In this document: positions 38,176-47,987 of the stretch, piece after piece
Numbering within the stretch: position 1 is the stretch's first letter
Layout: the number at the start of each line of letters is the position of its first letter
Assembly (NCBI GenBank): GCA_029936885.1
Contig: JAPYRR010000005.1
Span: 1 to 48,521, forward strand
Length of the DNA: 48,521 nucleotides
Direction of reading: 5' to 3'
Source of the DNA: Fidelibacterota bacterium
GTDB taxonomy: Bacteria > Fidelibacterota > Marinisomatia > Marinisomatales > UBA1611
The notes under the pieces: model-generated
The model's database searches: none
What the model saw: only the letters and a program-made list of their open reading frames with translations
Told to the model about the DNA's origin: nothing
Made by a program: the position numbers and the translations under genes

Positions 38176-39999
38176 TTATATTGACCTGGCCACTTTTATA
38201 ATCTCTGTCGCCACTTTCACAGGAATTCCCGTTTCTCCATGGATCACTTCCGGCGTGAGTTTGGCAATGGCTTTCGGACCGTCAAAGGTTTGGAGCAATT
38301 TTTCCAATCGTTTTTTTCCCATACCCGGGATTTTAGCAAAAACAGATAAAACCATATCCTTATTTCGTTTCTGTCGTTGAAATGTGATGGCAAAACGATG
38401 GGCTTCATCCCTGATCCGGCGTAATAAAATAAGACCCGGACTTTGTTTGTGGATTGATTGTGGGTCCGGATTCCCCGGAACGAAAACTTCTTCCAACCTT
38501 TTAGCCAATCCAACAACTGGAATGTAATCCAAGCCCAATTCTCTTAAGGCCGAAACGGCCATGCTTAACTGTCCTTTTCCCCCATCTATGAGGATAAGAT
38601 CAGGGAAAGGTTTTTCTTCATTTTTTACCCGTTTATAGCGACGAAATACCACTTCTCTCATAGCAGCAAAATCATCAATCCCAGTCACTGTTTTTACATT
38701 GAATTTTCGGTATTCGGTTTTTCTCGGTTTTGCATCGATAAAACAAACTAGGGAAGCCACCGTATTGGTTCCACCAAGATGGGAAATATCAAAAGCTTCA
38801 ATCCGTTTTGGGGGAACATCCATATTCAAATCTTCCTGAAGTTGCCCCAACATCTTTGGAATCTGTTCTTTCCGTTTAACACGATTAATGATCCATTCTC
38901 CCAAAAGGAGTTTCGCATTTTGCATAGTGACACGAAGCTCTTTTGCTTTTTCACCTTTTTGGGGATAGAGAAAATAAACAGCGCCATTTCGTTTTTCTTT
39001 CAACCATTGATTTAAGTCTTTTTCATCATTAGGCTGGAATTGAAGTGAAATTTCCTTTGGGATAAAATCGCTATCCATATAAAACCGTGAAATAACGGTT
39101 TGCAGCGTGGCTTTGTCATTTTCATCTAATCCCCGGAGAGAAAGTTTTTCTCGACTAAAAATCCGTCCATTTCGAATCCGAATAATCACCGCCACACCCA
39201 AATTATCTTCTCTCACCAGGGCGATCACATCTCGTTCTTCAAAATCTGTTGCTACGTGGCTTTGCTTTTCCTTGAAGGATCGCATGGCATACAATTGATC
39301 TCGATACATGGCTGCTTCTTCGTACTTTTGATTTGTGGATGATTTATGCATTAGATCGTTTATAAATGCTTCCGTACTCTTCGTTTTTCCCTTCATGAAA
39401 TCTTCAATACGGTTCACCATTTCTTGATAATTATCCTGAGAAACAAGACCTTCGCATGGACCTTCGCATCTCTTTATATGATAATCGAGGCATAGTTTTA
39501 CCTTTTTCTCAGCAACCATTTTATCATCCAAATAATAACTACAACTCCGAATTGGAAATACTTTATGAAGTGCTTTTAATGTTATACGAAGACGGCCAAC
39601 ATCAGTAAATGGTCCATAATACTTTGAACCATCCTTTATAATTTTTCTCGTCAATAAAACCTGTGGATATGGCTCTTTGGTAATTCGAATGAACGGGTAA
39701 GTTTTATCATCCTTTAAATCTATATTATATCTTGGGCGATGCGTTTTGATGAGATTCGCTTCCGTCATGAGAGCTTCCACTTCATTTCGCACCACGATCC
39801 ATTCAAGATTTTCAATATTTCGAACCAATGAAATAGTTTTTGCTCGCTGGTGTTTTTTACTTTGGAAATAAGTCCGGACCCGATTGCGAAGATTCTTGGC
39901 TTTGCCAACATAAATAATTTTTTTATCGGAATTGAAAAACTGATAAACCCCGGGATGGGTGGGAATTTGTTTCAGTTTTTCTTGGACGACACCATTCAT
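38176..39999 (-). CDS. uvrC: Excinuclease ABC subunit C
   Basis: GIY-YIG N-terminus (PGVYQFFNSDKKIIYVGKAKNLRNRVRTYF); UVR; FDISHLGGTNTVAS; C-terminal HhH. Confidence 0.97.
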   Translation of the reverse strand: MNGVVQEKLKQIPTHPGVYQFFNSDKKIIYVGKAKNLRNRVRTYFQSKKHQRAKTISLVRNIENLEWIVVRNEVEALMTEANLIKTHRPRYNIDLKDDKTYPFIRITKEPYPQVLLTRKIIKDGSKYYGPFTDVGRLRITLKALHKVFPIRSCSYYLDDKMVAEKKVKLCLDYHIKRCEGPCEGLVSQDNYQEMVNRIEDFMKGKTKSTEAFINDLMHKSSTNQKYEEAAMYRDQLYAMRSFKEKQSHVATDFEERDVIALVREDNLGVAVIIRIRNGRIFSREKLSLRGLDENDKATLQTVISRFYMDSDFIPKEISLQFQPNDEKDLNQWLKEKRNGAVYFLYPQKGEKAKELRVTMQNAKLLLGEWIINRVKRKEQIPKMLGQLQEDLNMDVPPKRIEAFDISHLGGTNTVASLVCFIDAKPRKTEYRKFNVKTVTGIDDFAAMREVVFRRYKRVKNEEKPFPDLILIDGGKGQLSMAVSALRELGLDYIPVVGLAKRLEEVFVPGNPDPQSIHKQSPGLILLRRIRDEAHRFAITFQRQKRNKDMVLSVFAKIPGMGKKRLEKLLQTFDGPKAIAKLTPEVIHGETGIPVKVATEIIKVARSI

Positions 40000-40291
40000 A
40001 CTTATGTGAAATTACACATTTTTTATTGAGTAATAATTCTTAATGTTGTTTTGATATTTTAACTTTCAAATGAAACATTTAAATAATGATCATAAAGGGT
40101 AATGCTTGTTAATGAATTTTTGAAATAAGTCTATTAAAACGTATTATTTTATATTTATTCTAAAACAGTATATTATTAGTTATACATAGTTTTATAATTA
40201 ATAATTAACTATTTGGATTATAGGAGAATGATGATTAGCATCTACCATTAGAATAACATTTTTGCAAGGTAATCCAAATGATCAACAAAAG

Positions 40292-41737
40292 ATGAAGAAT
40301 ATTCTGTCACTTTATTCTAGCAAATTACTCATTGGTGTGCTAATCGTTTCCTGTGTGTTGCTAAATGCACAGGATAATTCGAAAAAGCGAAAGGTATATC
40401 GTACTCAGAGTGGTGTATTAATTCAGGCACCTAAACCAATCTTTGAAAGAAAGAATAAAAAATCGAAGGTAACTCTAGATAATGTGCAAGGAAAAGCCCA
40501 AAAAGAACGGAAAGAATTAGAATATAAAAATCGGTTAGAAAGTTTGGAATCCCGGTTGACAGAATTGATTGAGCAATCAAATAATTCTCAAAATGATACT
40601 GTTTTTATTTATACAACTTTATATGACACAACAACAGTTTTTGACACAACTTTCATTTACACAAATGCAACAACAACTAACTACGACACTGTGATTATCA
40701 GTGACAGCCTTTATATCATCAATTATGATACAACAACTATCGTAAATACAAATTATGATACAGTGGTGGTGTTAGATACAACTTATCTTTACACCTATGA
40801 TACAACCGTCGTGCGTGATACAGTTTGGGCATTTGCAATAGATACTGTTGTAATTTATGATACAAGTTGGGTTTTTGCCTATGATACGACGACTATTAAC
40901 GATTCCACCTGGGTATTTGCCTATGATACCACTGTTGTTTATGACACACTGGTCATATTTAACAATGACACGGTTACCATCCATACCCATTCATCAAATT
41001 TCACACCAGATATGGCCGATGGACAGCGGTCTCAATTTCCAAAATGGAAATCACTTAATGATGTAATCCGTGCTCGGGACACAGATGATCCCACTGCACA
41101 AGAATGGATTAATCAGGCGCTTTATGCAGCTGGTGGTGATTGGTCAAAAGCAGGAGATGAATATTTAAAATTTCAAAAAATCTATTCATCTGCAATCGTT
41201 AAAAGTATTTTAAATCGACCAAATAACAACAAGTTCATTGGACCTGAGATGAAATACAGATCAGTGGTATTTGATACACTGAAAATTTTATCATTTGATA
41301 CGCTTATTGTCAAAGATACAATCAGGGATTTAATTAAAGAGACGTATGTCAAATATGATACTTCTGTAATTAATAAGCCTAAAGATGTTATCGCTCATGT
41401 TACGCCTCCGGGTCATGAACTCATCCTAAAATTCTATACAAATGGAAATGTTAAGGAAAGAGGTTTGATGAAAGGAACTAAACGTAACAGACTCTGGATC
41501 TTCTACGATGAAAACGGTAAAGAAATTCGTAAAACAACTTACGAAAATGGCAAAATTATAATTGATTCTGACCTTAATGAGATTAAAACCCTTAATGAGA
41601 TTAAAACAGATACATTAGGACAATCAAATGAAAAACCCGAAGTTGAGTCTGCCGAATTAAAGTCAAAAAAATCATCGAAGAGATTTTTTTTCTTTTCTAA
41701 ACGCGATGCTCAAATTCCCTTTCAGAACAGCGAATAA
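40292..41737 (+). CDS. Secreted repeat protein: 14-aa YDT repeats plus C-terminal MORN/YwqK-like segment
   Basis: Signal peptide MKNILSLYSSKLLIGVLIVSCVLLNAQ; tandem YDTxxxxDTxxxxx units; ILKFYTNGNVKERGLMKGTKRNRLWIFYDENGKEIRKTTYENGKI. ATG at 40292 preferred over the TTG at 40262. Confidence 0.8.
   Translation: MKNILSLYSSKLLIGVLIVSCVLLNAQDNSKKRKVYRTQSGVLIQAPKPIFERKNKKSKVTLDNVQGKAQKERKELEYKNRLESLESRLTELIEQSNNSQNDTVFIYTTLYDTTTVFDTTFIYTNATTTNYDTVIISDSLYIINYDTTTIVNTNYDTVVVLDTTYLYTYDTTVVRDTVWAFAIDTVVIYDTSWVFAYDTTTINDSTWVFAYDTTVVYDTLVIFNNDTVTIHTHSSNFTPDMADGQRSQFPKWKSLNDVIRARDTDDPTAQEWINQALYAAGGDWSKAGDEYLKFQKIYSSAIVKSILNRPNNNKFIGPEMKYRSVVFDTLKILSFDTLIVKDTIRDLIKETYVKYDTSVINKPKDVIAHVTPPGHELILKFYTNGNVKERGLMKGTKRNRLWIFYDENGKEIRKTTYENGKIIIDSDLNEIKTLNEIKTDTLGQSNEKPEVESAELKSKKSSKRFFFFSKRDAQIPFQNSE
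40679..40985 (+). repeat. Degenerate about 42-bp coding tandem repeats
   Basis: Translated units YDTVIISDSLYIIN / YDTVVVLDTTYLYT / YDTTVVRDTVWAFA / IDTVVIYDTSWVFA / YDTTTINDSTWVFA / YDTTVVYDTLVIFN, 14 aa each. Confidence 0.8.
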
Positions 41738-41772
41738 TCCTAAGAACACCCAAAATAGTATTTAATGGTTTC

Positions 41773-42180
41773 TTAATTCTGCTTTTCAGCTAATTCTACT
41801 AATACCCCACCCGTTGATTTTGGATGAATGAATACAACTTTATACCCTTCTGCTCCAGTGGATGGTTCATCGCTTAATACATGAATATTATTTTCTTTAA
41901 GTTCCTTTATTGCTAGATATATATCTTCTACTTCAAAACATACATGATGGATTCCGGCCCCTCGTTTTTCTATGAATTTCGCGATAGCTGATCCTGGTTT
42001 TGTTGATTCAAGGAGTTCAATTTTTCCATTCCCTGTGTCATAAATATCCGTGGTAACACTCTGGTCTTCCACCACTTCTGTGGATTGGTGTTCAATATTT
42101 AAAATATGATTCCAAAATGGGGCATCATTTTCCAGGTCTTTTACGGCAATTCCGAGATGTTCAATTCCAAGTATTTTCAT
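41773..42180 (-). CDS. mce: Methylmalonyl-CoA epimerase (VOC family)
   Basis: IEHLGIAVKDLENDAPFW; GAGIHHVCFEVEDI; HPKSTGGVLVELAEK. Confidence 0.92.
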   Translation of the reverse strand: MKILGIEHLGIAVKDLENDAPFWNHILNIEHQSTEVVEDQSVTTDIYDTGNGKIELLESTKPGSAIAKFIEKRGAGIHHVCFEVEDIYLAIKELKENNIHVLSDEPSTGAEGYKVVFIHPKSTGGVLVELAEKQN

Positions 42181-42223
42181 TTTTTATTTCAACACAGATT
42201 TCATTATGATTACTCATAAATAT

Positions 42224-43255
42224 TTACAATAAATTTTCCGAGTTGGAATTTAACTTTAATCCCAACCCATTCCCATTTGGTAACACCAGTCTCCCTTCTT
42301 CTACCTTTACTCCAAGATAAGGATCATTATTGATCAGTAAATTCCCATCCAGATCAACCTTATCAACTTCTCCAGCCAATTGTGCAGCGGCTGTAATGCC
42401 AACAGACGATTCAACCATACATCCTAACATGATTTTCATATCATAAAATCGTGCCAAATTAATCATTCTTTTCCCTTCTTCCAGAGATCCACATTTCATG
42501 AGTTTAATATTGATCCCATCAAATGCATGTGCGATTTGCGGAATATCCGCGGAATTAATGCTATTCTCATCTGCATAAATATCAAGAGGTGATTTTGCCT
42601 TTAAAGCTGCCGTTTTATCTAATTGATCAGCCGGGAAAGGCTGTTCCACAAATTCTACATTCTGATCTGCAAGCCACTTTGTTAATTCCAATGCTGTCTC
42701 CGGCTCCCACCCTTCATTGGCATCAATTCGAATAACTTTATCAGTGTGTCGCCTTATTTCTGTCATGATATCTCTATCCATTGTCGGTGTGCCCAATTTC
42801 ACCTTAAGAATAGGGTAAGGATCAGCTTCATCAATTTTTTGCCCAATTTCGTCCAACTCCCCAATTGCGATTGTAAAACTGGTTAGTGGCAATTTTTCTG
42901 TTTTAAAATCCATCAAGTTAAATACCGGTTTTTCACATTTTTGTCCCCACCAATCCCACAAAGCCATGCTGAAGGCAGCTTCCAAAGCATTAATTCCTTT
43001 TAACTGAGGTAAAATGTAATTCCAAATAATATCACGATTTGAGCAATCGTCCGGGAGTTTAACCTTCTGCTTCAATACTGAAAGAATTCGCTCCGTTGAT
43101 TCATTATATCGTAAAGAGGGTGCAGCTTCTCCCCGACCCATAATTTCTCCATCCTTCAAATAAATCAAGATAATATCGTACCAGTCGTGGGCACTTCGGG
43201 CAATACCAAAAGTATGATTTAAGTGAATTCGATACGTGGTAAATATTAATTCCAT
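42224..43255 (-). CDS. Dipeptide epimerase / N-acyl amino acid racemase-like enolase-superfamily enzyme
   Basis: ILKVKLGTPTMDRD; RIDANEGWEPETALE; MLGCMVESSVGITAAAQLA. Confidence 0.88.
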   Translation of the reverse strand: MELIFTTYRIHLNHTFGIARSAHDWYDIILIYLKDGEIMGRGEAAPSLRYNESTERILSVLKQKVKLPDDCSNRDIIWNYILPQLKGINALEAAFSMALWDWWGQKCEKPVFNLMDFKTEKLPLTSFTIAIGELDEIGQKIDEADPYPILKVKLGTPTMDRDIMTEIRRHTDKVIRIDANEGWEPETALELTKWLADQNVEFVEQPFPADQLDKTAALKAKSPLDIYADENSINSADIPQIAHAFDGINIKLMKCGSLEEGKRMINLARFYDMKIMLGCMVESSVGITAAAQLAGEVDKVDLDGNLLINNDPYLGVKVEEGRLVLPNGNGLGLKLNSNSENLL

Positions 43256-44283
43256 TCGTCCAACGCACTTAGTATTCGTTCAAGCATTTCCTTTCCACCA
43301 AACCGAATCAAATCTGTTACAGGTAAGCCATATCGATCTTGCGCAGAATTACAGGTTTCCATTGCCGGATCATTGTGAAGTTTCAGTGTGAGAAAGTTAA
43401 GTCCTAAAAATGATGATTTTTTGAAGGGCTTCATGAGGTCAATATGCATTTGCATTAGCTCTTTCAAGTCCGGAAAGGGATTCCCAGCCACATCTACATC
43501 TCGACCCGGTTCATGCGTAAAGATCATAAAATCGGGCATACATCCATGAAGCAGCCCCAAGGTAACACCAGAGTAAAGCATATTATTTAACGCGCCCTGA
43601 CCTTCTACAATAGCCAATTCTGTATCATCTGGAAGTTGATCCAGACAATACTCGATCTCACCTGCCATAAAATCTGATACGACTGCATCAATCGGAACTC
43701 CTTTCCCAGATAATAAAATTCCTGTTTGCCCTGTACCTACAAATTCGACTTTTCTGCCTTGATCCTTTAAGGATTTGATAAGTTCCCAAGCTGTTGTCAT
43801 TTTCCCCGTATCACAATCGGAGCCTACTATGAGTAAAACAGGGAATTTTCTATTGATCCATGATCCTTTTGGGAAATGTGGCGGACTTGGCGGTTGGCGA
43901 AGATCTGTAATTGACATATCCATTTTATTGGCTAATTCTGATAGTTCTTCATCTTCATTTAAGAAAACATGCATCCCCGAAATAATATGACACTCGTAAA
44001 GGAGTGCATCCTTAATCTCATGCCGGTATGCATCATTTAACTTTCCCCCTTGAGGTGCAGCACCTATAACAAGATGTGTTGGAGAGAATTTTTTCGAATC
44101 TGAAAATGTAGCAACGCAAGGAATATCCCCGCCCCATCCTAGAACCTGTTCAGCTGTTTGACCCGTTTTCTCAGGATCAATTACACACACCACTTCTTCT
44201 GGTCGATTACGAATGAGCATGTTGCCTGTTTTATTCTCAATATAATCATATGCTCCAATGGCAAGTATTGCGTACCGTTTCAT
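43246..44283 (-). CDS. DUF1611 family protein (DgcN-like)
   Basis: P-loop-like VGSDCDTGKMTTAWEL; EGQGALNNMLYSGVTLGLLHG; overlaps the epimerase gene. Confidence 0.88.
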   Translation of the reverse strand: MKRYAILAIGAYDYIENKTGNMLIRNRPEEVVCVIDPEKTGQTAEQVLGWGGDIPCVATFSDSKKFSPTHLVIGAAPQGGKLNDAYRHEIKDALLYECHIISGMHVFLNEDEELSELANKMDMSITDLRQPPSPPHFPKGSWINRKFPVLLIVGSDCDTGKMTTAWELIKSLKDQGRKVEFVGTGQTGILLSGKGVPIDAVVSDFMAGEIEYCLDQLPDDTELAIVEGQGALNNMLYSGVTLGLLHGCMPDFMIFTHEPGRDVDVAGNPFPDLKELMQMHIDLMKPFKKSSFLGLNFLTLKLHNDPAMETCNSAQDRYGLPVTDLIRFGGKEMLERILSALDEWN

Positions 44284-44327
44284 ATAGATAAACTTTTGGA
44301 AACCCTACTTTAAATATTAAAAAGAGA

Positions 44328-45098
44328 TTAAGATCGAAAGTCAGCTTTTCGCTTTTCAACAAATGCTGTAAGACCTTCTGAAGTCTCATCTGTTCCAAAA
44401 AGATCACTGAAAGCTTCTACTTCCAGATTTAATCCATCGATGAGTGTATTCCCTGCAGATTTATGAATACAATGTAAAGATTCGGCTATGGATCTTGGTC
44501 CATTTCCAAGAATGAGCTTGGCAAATTTCATTGTTTCTTCCATCAATTGATCCAAAGGAAATATTTTATTCACAAGTCCAATCCTGTGCGCCTCTTGTGA
44601 ATTAATCATATGGCCACCAATAATCAGTTCTATCGCATTCCCTTTTCCCACAATCCTAGGTAAGCGCTGGGTGCCACCCCATCCTGGAATGAGTCCCAAT
44701 TTCACTTCCGGTTGTGCAAACATAGCATTTTCACTTGCAAATCTAATATGGCATGCGAGACTGATCTCACATCCCCCGCCCAAGGCAAATCCATTCACAG
44801 CAGCTATAACCGGTTTTGGGGAATCTTCGATTGTCATGGTTATTTTCTGACCCAGTTTACCAAAATCCAATGCTCCTTCTGTATCGAGTTGCTGCATTAG
44901 TTTAATATCTGCACCTGCAATAAAAGCTTTTTCTCCCGCGCCAGTCAATATTATTACGCCCACATTTTTATCTGCAATAAATGTCTTTACAGCTAGGTCT
45001 AATTCTCGTAGTACCTGCGGATTCATCGCATTTAATGCATCCTGTCTATCAATAGTCAAAATCCCAACTTGATCAATTATTTCTATTTTAATAAACAT
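44328..45098 (-). CDS. Enoyl-CoA hydratase/isomerase family (crotonase)
   Basis: GEKAFIAGADIKLM; NGFALGGGCEISLACHIRFASENA; WGGTQRLPRIVG. Confidence 0.92.
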   Translation of the reverse strand: MFIKIEIIDQVGILTIDRQDALNAMNPQVLRELDLAVKTFIADKNVGVIILTGAGEKAFIAGADIKLMQQLDTEGALDFGKLGQKITMTIEDSPKPVIAAVNGFALGGGCEISLACHIRFASENAMFAQPEVKLGLIPGWGGTQRLPRIVGKGNAIELIIGGHMINSQEAHRIGLVNKIFPLDQLMEETMKFAKLILGNGPRSIAESLHCIHKSAGNTLIDGLNLEVEAFSDLFGTDETSEGLTAFVEKRKADFRS

Positions 45099-45106
45099 TT
45101 AAATCC

Positions 45107-46576
45107 TTATTTCCAAAACGTTCGACTAAATAGTACCATGACGGTAAAAATTTCTAATCTCCCTAGGAGCATACAAAATGTAAGAACCCATTTCCCAGGA
45201 TCAGACAAAAGTGCATAATTATCTGTTGGCCCAAACTCTCCTAACCCAGGACCAATATTCCCCATGGCGGATGCAGCAGCACCGATGGCTGTTTCAAGAT
45301 CCAGCCCCATGGATGAAAGAATGATTGTTGAAACCATAAATGCCATCATGAAAAACAGAAAAAAGCCCAAAGTATTTCTTACAACATCTTCCTTGATTAA
45401 TTGTTTACCGATACGTACGGGAATCAATGCTCTGGAATGTAACATCCGACGAGTTTCCAAAGCGGCGTACTGCACCAGCAACATACATCGAATGACTTTC
45501 ATTCCACCACCTGTAGAGCCTCCCATTCCTCCCACGAACATTAAAGAGAGTAAAACCAACTGTACAAATACAGGCCACAATTCATAATCTTCTGACCCAA
45601 ATCCTGTTGTTGTTAAAATACTGATTGTCGCAAAAAGCGATTCTCGGAAATTCAGATGAGTCATGGAATCTCCTTGTAAAGAAATTGCTAAAAAAATTAA
45701 AGAAGTGACAATGACTGTTCCACCCAGATACACTAAAAATTCTTTATCTTGAACATAGGATTTCATGTTTCCATTTAATGCTCTGAAATGAAGCGTAAAA
45801 TTCACACCCGCAACAAACATGAAAAATATTATGATATAATGAATCACAGAACTATCATAATATCCGATACTTGCATTTTTTGTGGAAAATCCACCTGTGG
45901 GCATCGTCGTAAATGAATGGCAGATAGCATCAAAGGAATCCATCCCGGCTACCATGAGAGCAATGGCTTCAACAGCCGTTATTCCAACATAAACAATCCA
46001 AAGGAATTTTGCCGTTTCACGAACTCTAGGTGTAATTTTATCCGCAACTGGTCCAGGAACTTCTGCCTTAAATAATTGTACACCACCGACCCCCAATAAT
46101 GGAAGAATCGCAATATAGAATACAACAATTCCCATCCCACCAATCCATTGTATAAATGAACGCCAAAAAAGGATTCCGTGCGGAAGGCTCTCAATACCAT
46201 TAGGCAAATTTGGTAATGTTATGGGATTACCAATAATGGATGCACCTGTTGTCGTGACACCGGACATGGATTCAAAAAATGCGTCGGTGATGTTAGGAAT
46301 TGCTCCTGAAAAATAGAATGGTAATGCGCCAGCCACAGCTGTAAGAATCCAAGAGAATGTAACAATTGCAAATCCATCCCGATTTGTAAAAGATCTACTA
46401 TGTTGTGTCAAAAGCCAAACGGGTATTCCAATTCCCAAACAGATCAATGATGAATACAAAAATCCAGACAGATCAGATTCTCCATAACCATAGGATATAA
46501 AAATAGGCAATACCATTGTAATGCCTAATATTGAGAGAAGTGCCCCCAAAATATTCAGGAGTGGCTTGATTTTCAT
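45107..46576 (-). CDS. trkH: Potassium uptake protein TrkH
   Basis: SFTTMPTGGFSTKNASIGYY; TTTGFGSEDYELWP; SGVTTTGASI; polytopic. Confidence 0.94.
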   Translation of the reverse strand: MKIKPLLNILGALLSILGITMVLPIFISYGYGESDLSGFLYSSLICLGIGIPVWLLTQHSRSFTNRDGFAIVTFSWILTAVAGALPFYFSGAIPNITDAFFESMSGVTTTGASIIGNPITLPNLPNGIESLPHGILFWRSFIQWIGGMGIVVFYIAILPLLGVGGVQLFKAEVPGPVADKITPRVRETAKFLWIVYVGITAVEAIALMVAGMDSFDAICHSFTTMPTGGFSTKNASIGYYDSSVIHYIIIFFMFVAGVNFTLHFRALNGNMKSYVQDKEFLVYLGGTVIVTSLIFLAISLQGDSMTHLNFRESLFATISILTTTGFGSEDYELWPVFVQLVLLSLMFVGGMGGSTGGGMKVIRCMLLVQYAALETRRMLHSRALIPVRIGKQLIKEDVVRNTLGFFLFFMMAFMVSTIILSSMGLDLETAIGAAASAMGNIGPGLGEFGPTDNYALLSDPGKWVLTFCMLLGRLEIFTVMVLFSRTFWK

Positions 46577-47925
46577 GATCCGAACAGTTTTTTTAATTTA
46601 CTTATGGCTTTCGGTTTTGCAAAAACCAATGCAGTATCATCTTCAGTTATGATGGAAGATCCATGAGCAATCCGAATCTTGCCATGATGGTTAATCATCC
46701 CAACAATACTGTCATCTGGGAAATTTAATTCTTTTAAGGGCCTTTGTGTTACAAGGCTACCTGCATCAGGTTGGAATTCAATTACATCCACATCAATTTC
46801 ATCAAACGTTACAACTGGTATTTCAGTTACGTCTGAATGAAGTTCCTTTAATATTGAATTCACAGTGGATAGATTTTTACTAATGACTGCCCCTGCCCCA
46901 ATTTCTTGAATCGTAGAGATATATTCCGTCGTCGAAATATGTATAATAGTTTGCTTTGCACCTAAATGTTTAGCGAGGAGACCTGCAATCAAATTTGTTT
47001 TTTCATTTTCTGTAACAGAAATAAAACTATCAACTTCCTGAATATTTTCTGATTTGAGAAATTCAATATCAGTTCCATCGCCATAAATGACCATAGATTC
47101 ATCAATAGTGTGTGAAATTTGCCCCGCTTTTGGTCTATTATTTTCTACTAAGCGAACGTTAATAGAATCGCTGGGAAGGTCTATCGCTAATGATCGCCCA
47201 ATTTTTGAGCCACCAATTATCATAACCCGATGAGTTTCTGTCACATCTTTACATAATAATCCTAATAAGTTTTCAATATCTTCTGTTTTAATAATGAAAT
47301 ACCCTATATCACCATCATGGAATTCAAAGTCCGCCCATGGAACTATAGTTTCTAATCCCCTAAGAACGGCAATTACACCAAACCGAAAATGACTATTTTC
47401 TAAACAAACTTTTCCAAGTGGTTTACCATTTAGGTTTTCGCAATTTCCATCAATCCGTAATCCTAACATGGTAAGACGTCCGGATTCAAAATCCATTACT
47501 TGGACTGCATAGGGGTGTTTCACCAATCGTATAATTTCTTCACAAGCAGCTTTTTCAGGATGAATCACTATATCCACACCAAATTTTTCGGGTCGAATAA
47601 TGGAATCCTTTGCTGTGTATTGTTGGTTTCGAAGCCGGGCAATAATTTTATTCGCACCCAATTTGTGAGCCTGTTGGGATGCTATTAGGTTGACTTCATC
47701 AACACGAGTAAGACATAGAACATAGTCAGCCTCTCCTACATGTGCTTCTGTAAGCGTTTTTGGGCTTGCTCCATTTCCCTCTACGACAATTACATCCAAG
47801 TTTTCTGACGCACGTCTACACTTAAATGGATCATTGTCGATAACTGTTATATCGTAATTTTCTTCGCTTAATGCTTTGGCAACGTGGAACCCCACCTCAC
47901 CTCCACCAATTATAATTACCTTCAT
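46573..47925 (-). CDS. trkA: Trk system potassium transporter TrkA
   Basis: MKVIIIGGGEVGFHVAKALS; duplicated TrkA_N/TrkA_C arrangement. Confidence 0.94.
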   Translation of the reverse strand: MKVIIIGGGEVGFHVAKALSEENYDITVIDNDPFKCRRASENLDVIVVEGNGASPKTLTEAHVGEADYVLCLTRVDEVNLIASQQAHKLGANKIIARLRNQQYTAKDSIIRPEKFGVDIVIHPEKAACEEIIRLVKHPYAVQVMDFESGRLTMLGLRIDGNCENLNGKPLGKVCLENSHFRFGVIAVLRGLETIVPWADFEFHDGDIGYFIIKTEDIENLLGLLCKDVTETHRVMIIGGSKIGRSLAIDLPSDSINVRLVENNRPKAGQISHTIDESMVIYGDGTDIEFLKSENIQEVDSFISVTENEKTNLIAGLLAKHLGAKQTIIHISTTEYISTIQEIGAGAVISKNLSTVNSILKELHSDVTEIPVVTFDEIDVDVIEFQPDAGSLVTQRPLKELNFPDDSIVGMINHHGKIRIAHGSSIITEDDTALVFAKPKAISKLKKLFGS

Positions 47926-47987
47926 ACCATGATACTCTTAAATATCTATCGAAAAAATTACTTCAATTAATGGCCAAAAAAAGCATT

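Noticed and set aside
40679-40985. CRISPR-like array
   Set aside because: Periodicity is about 42 bp, in frame, with degenerate copies and no unique spacers; it is a coding amino-acid repeat.
40772-40990. Minus-strand 72-aa ORF antisense to the YDT repeats
   Set aside because: Its apparent repeats simply mirror the coding repeat on the plus strand.
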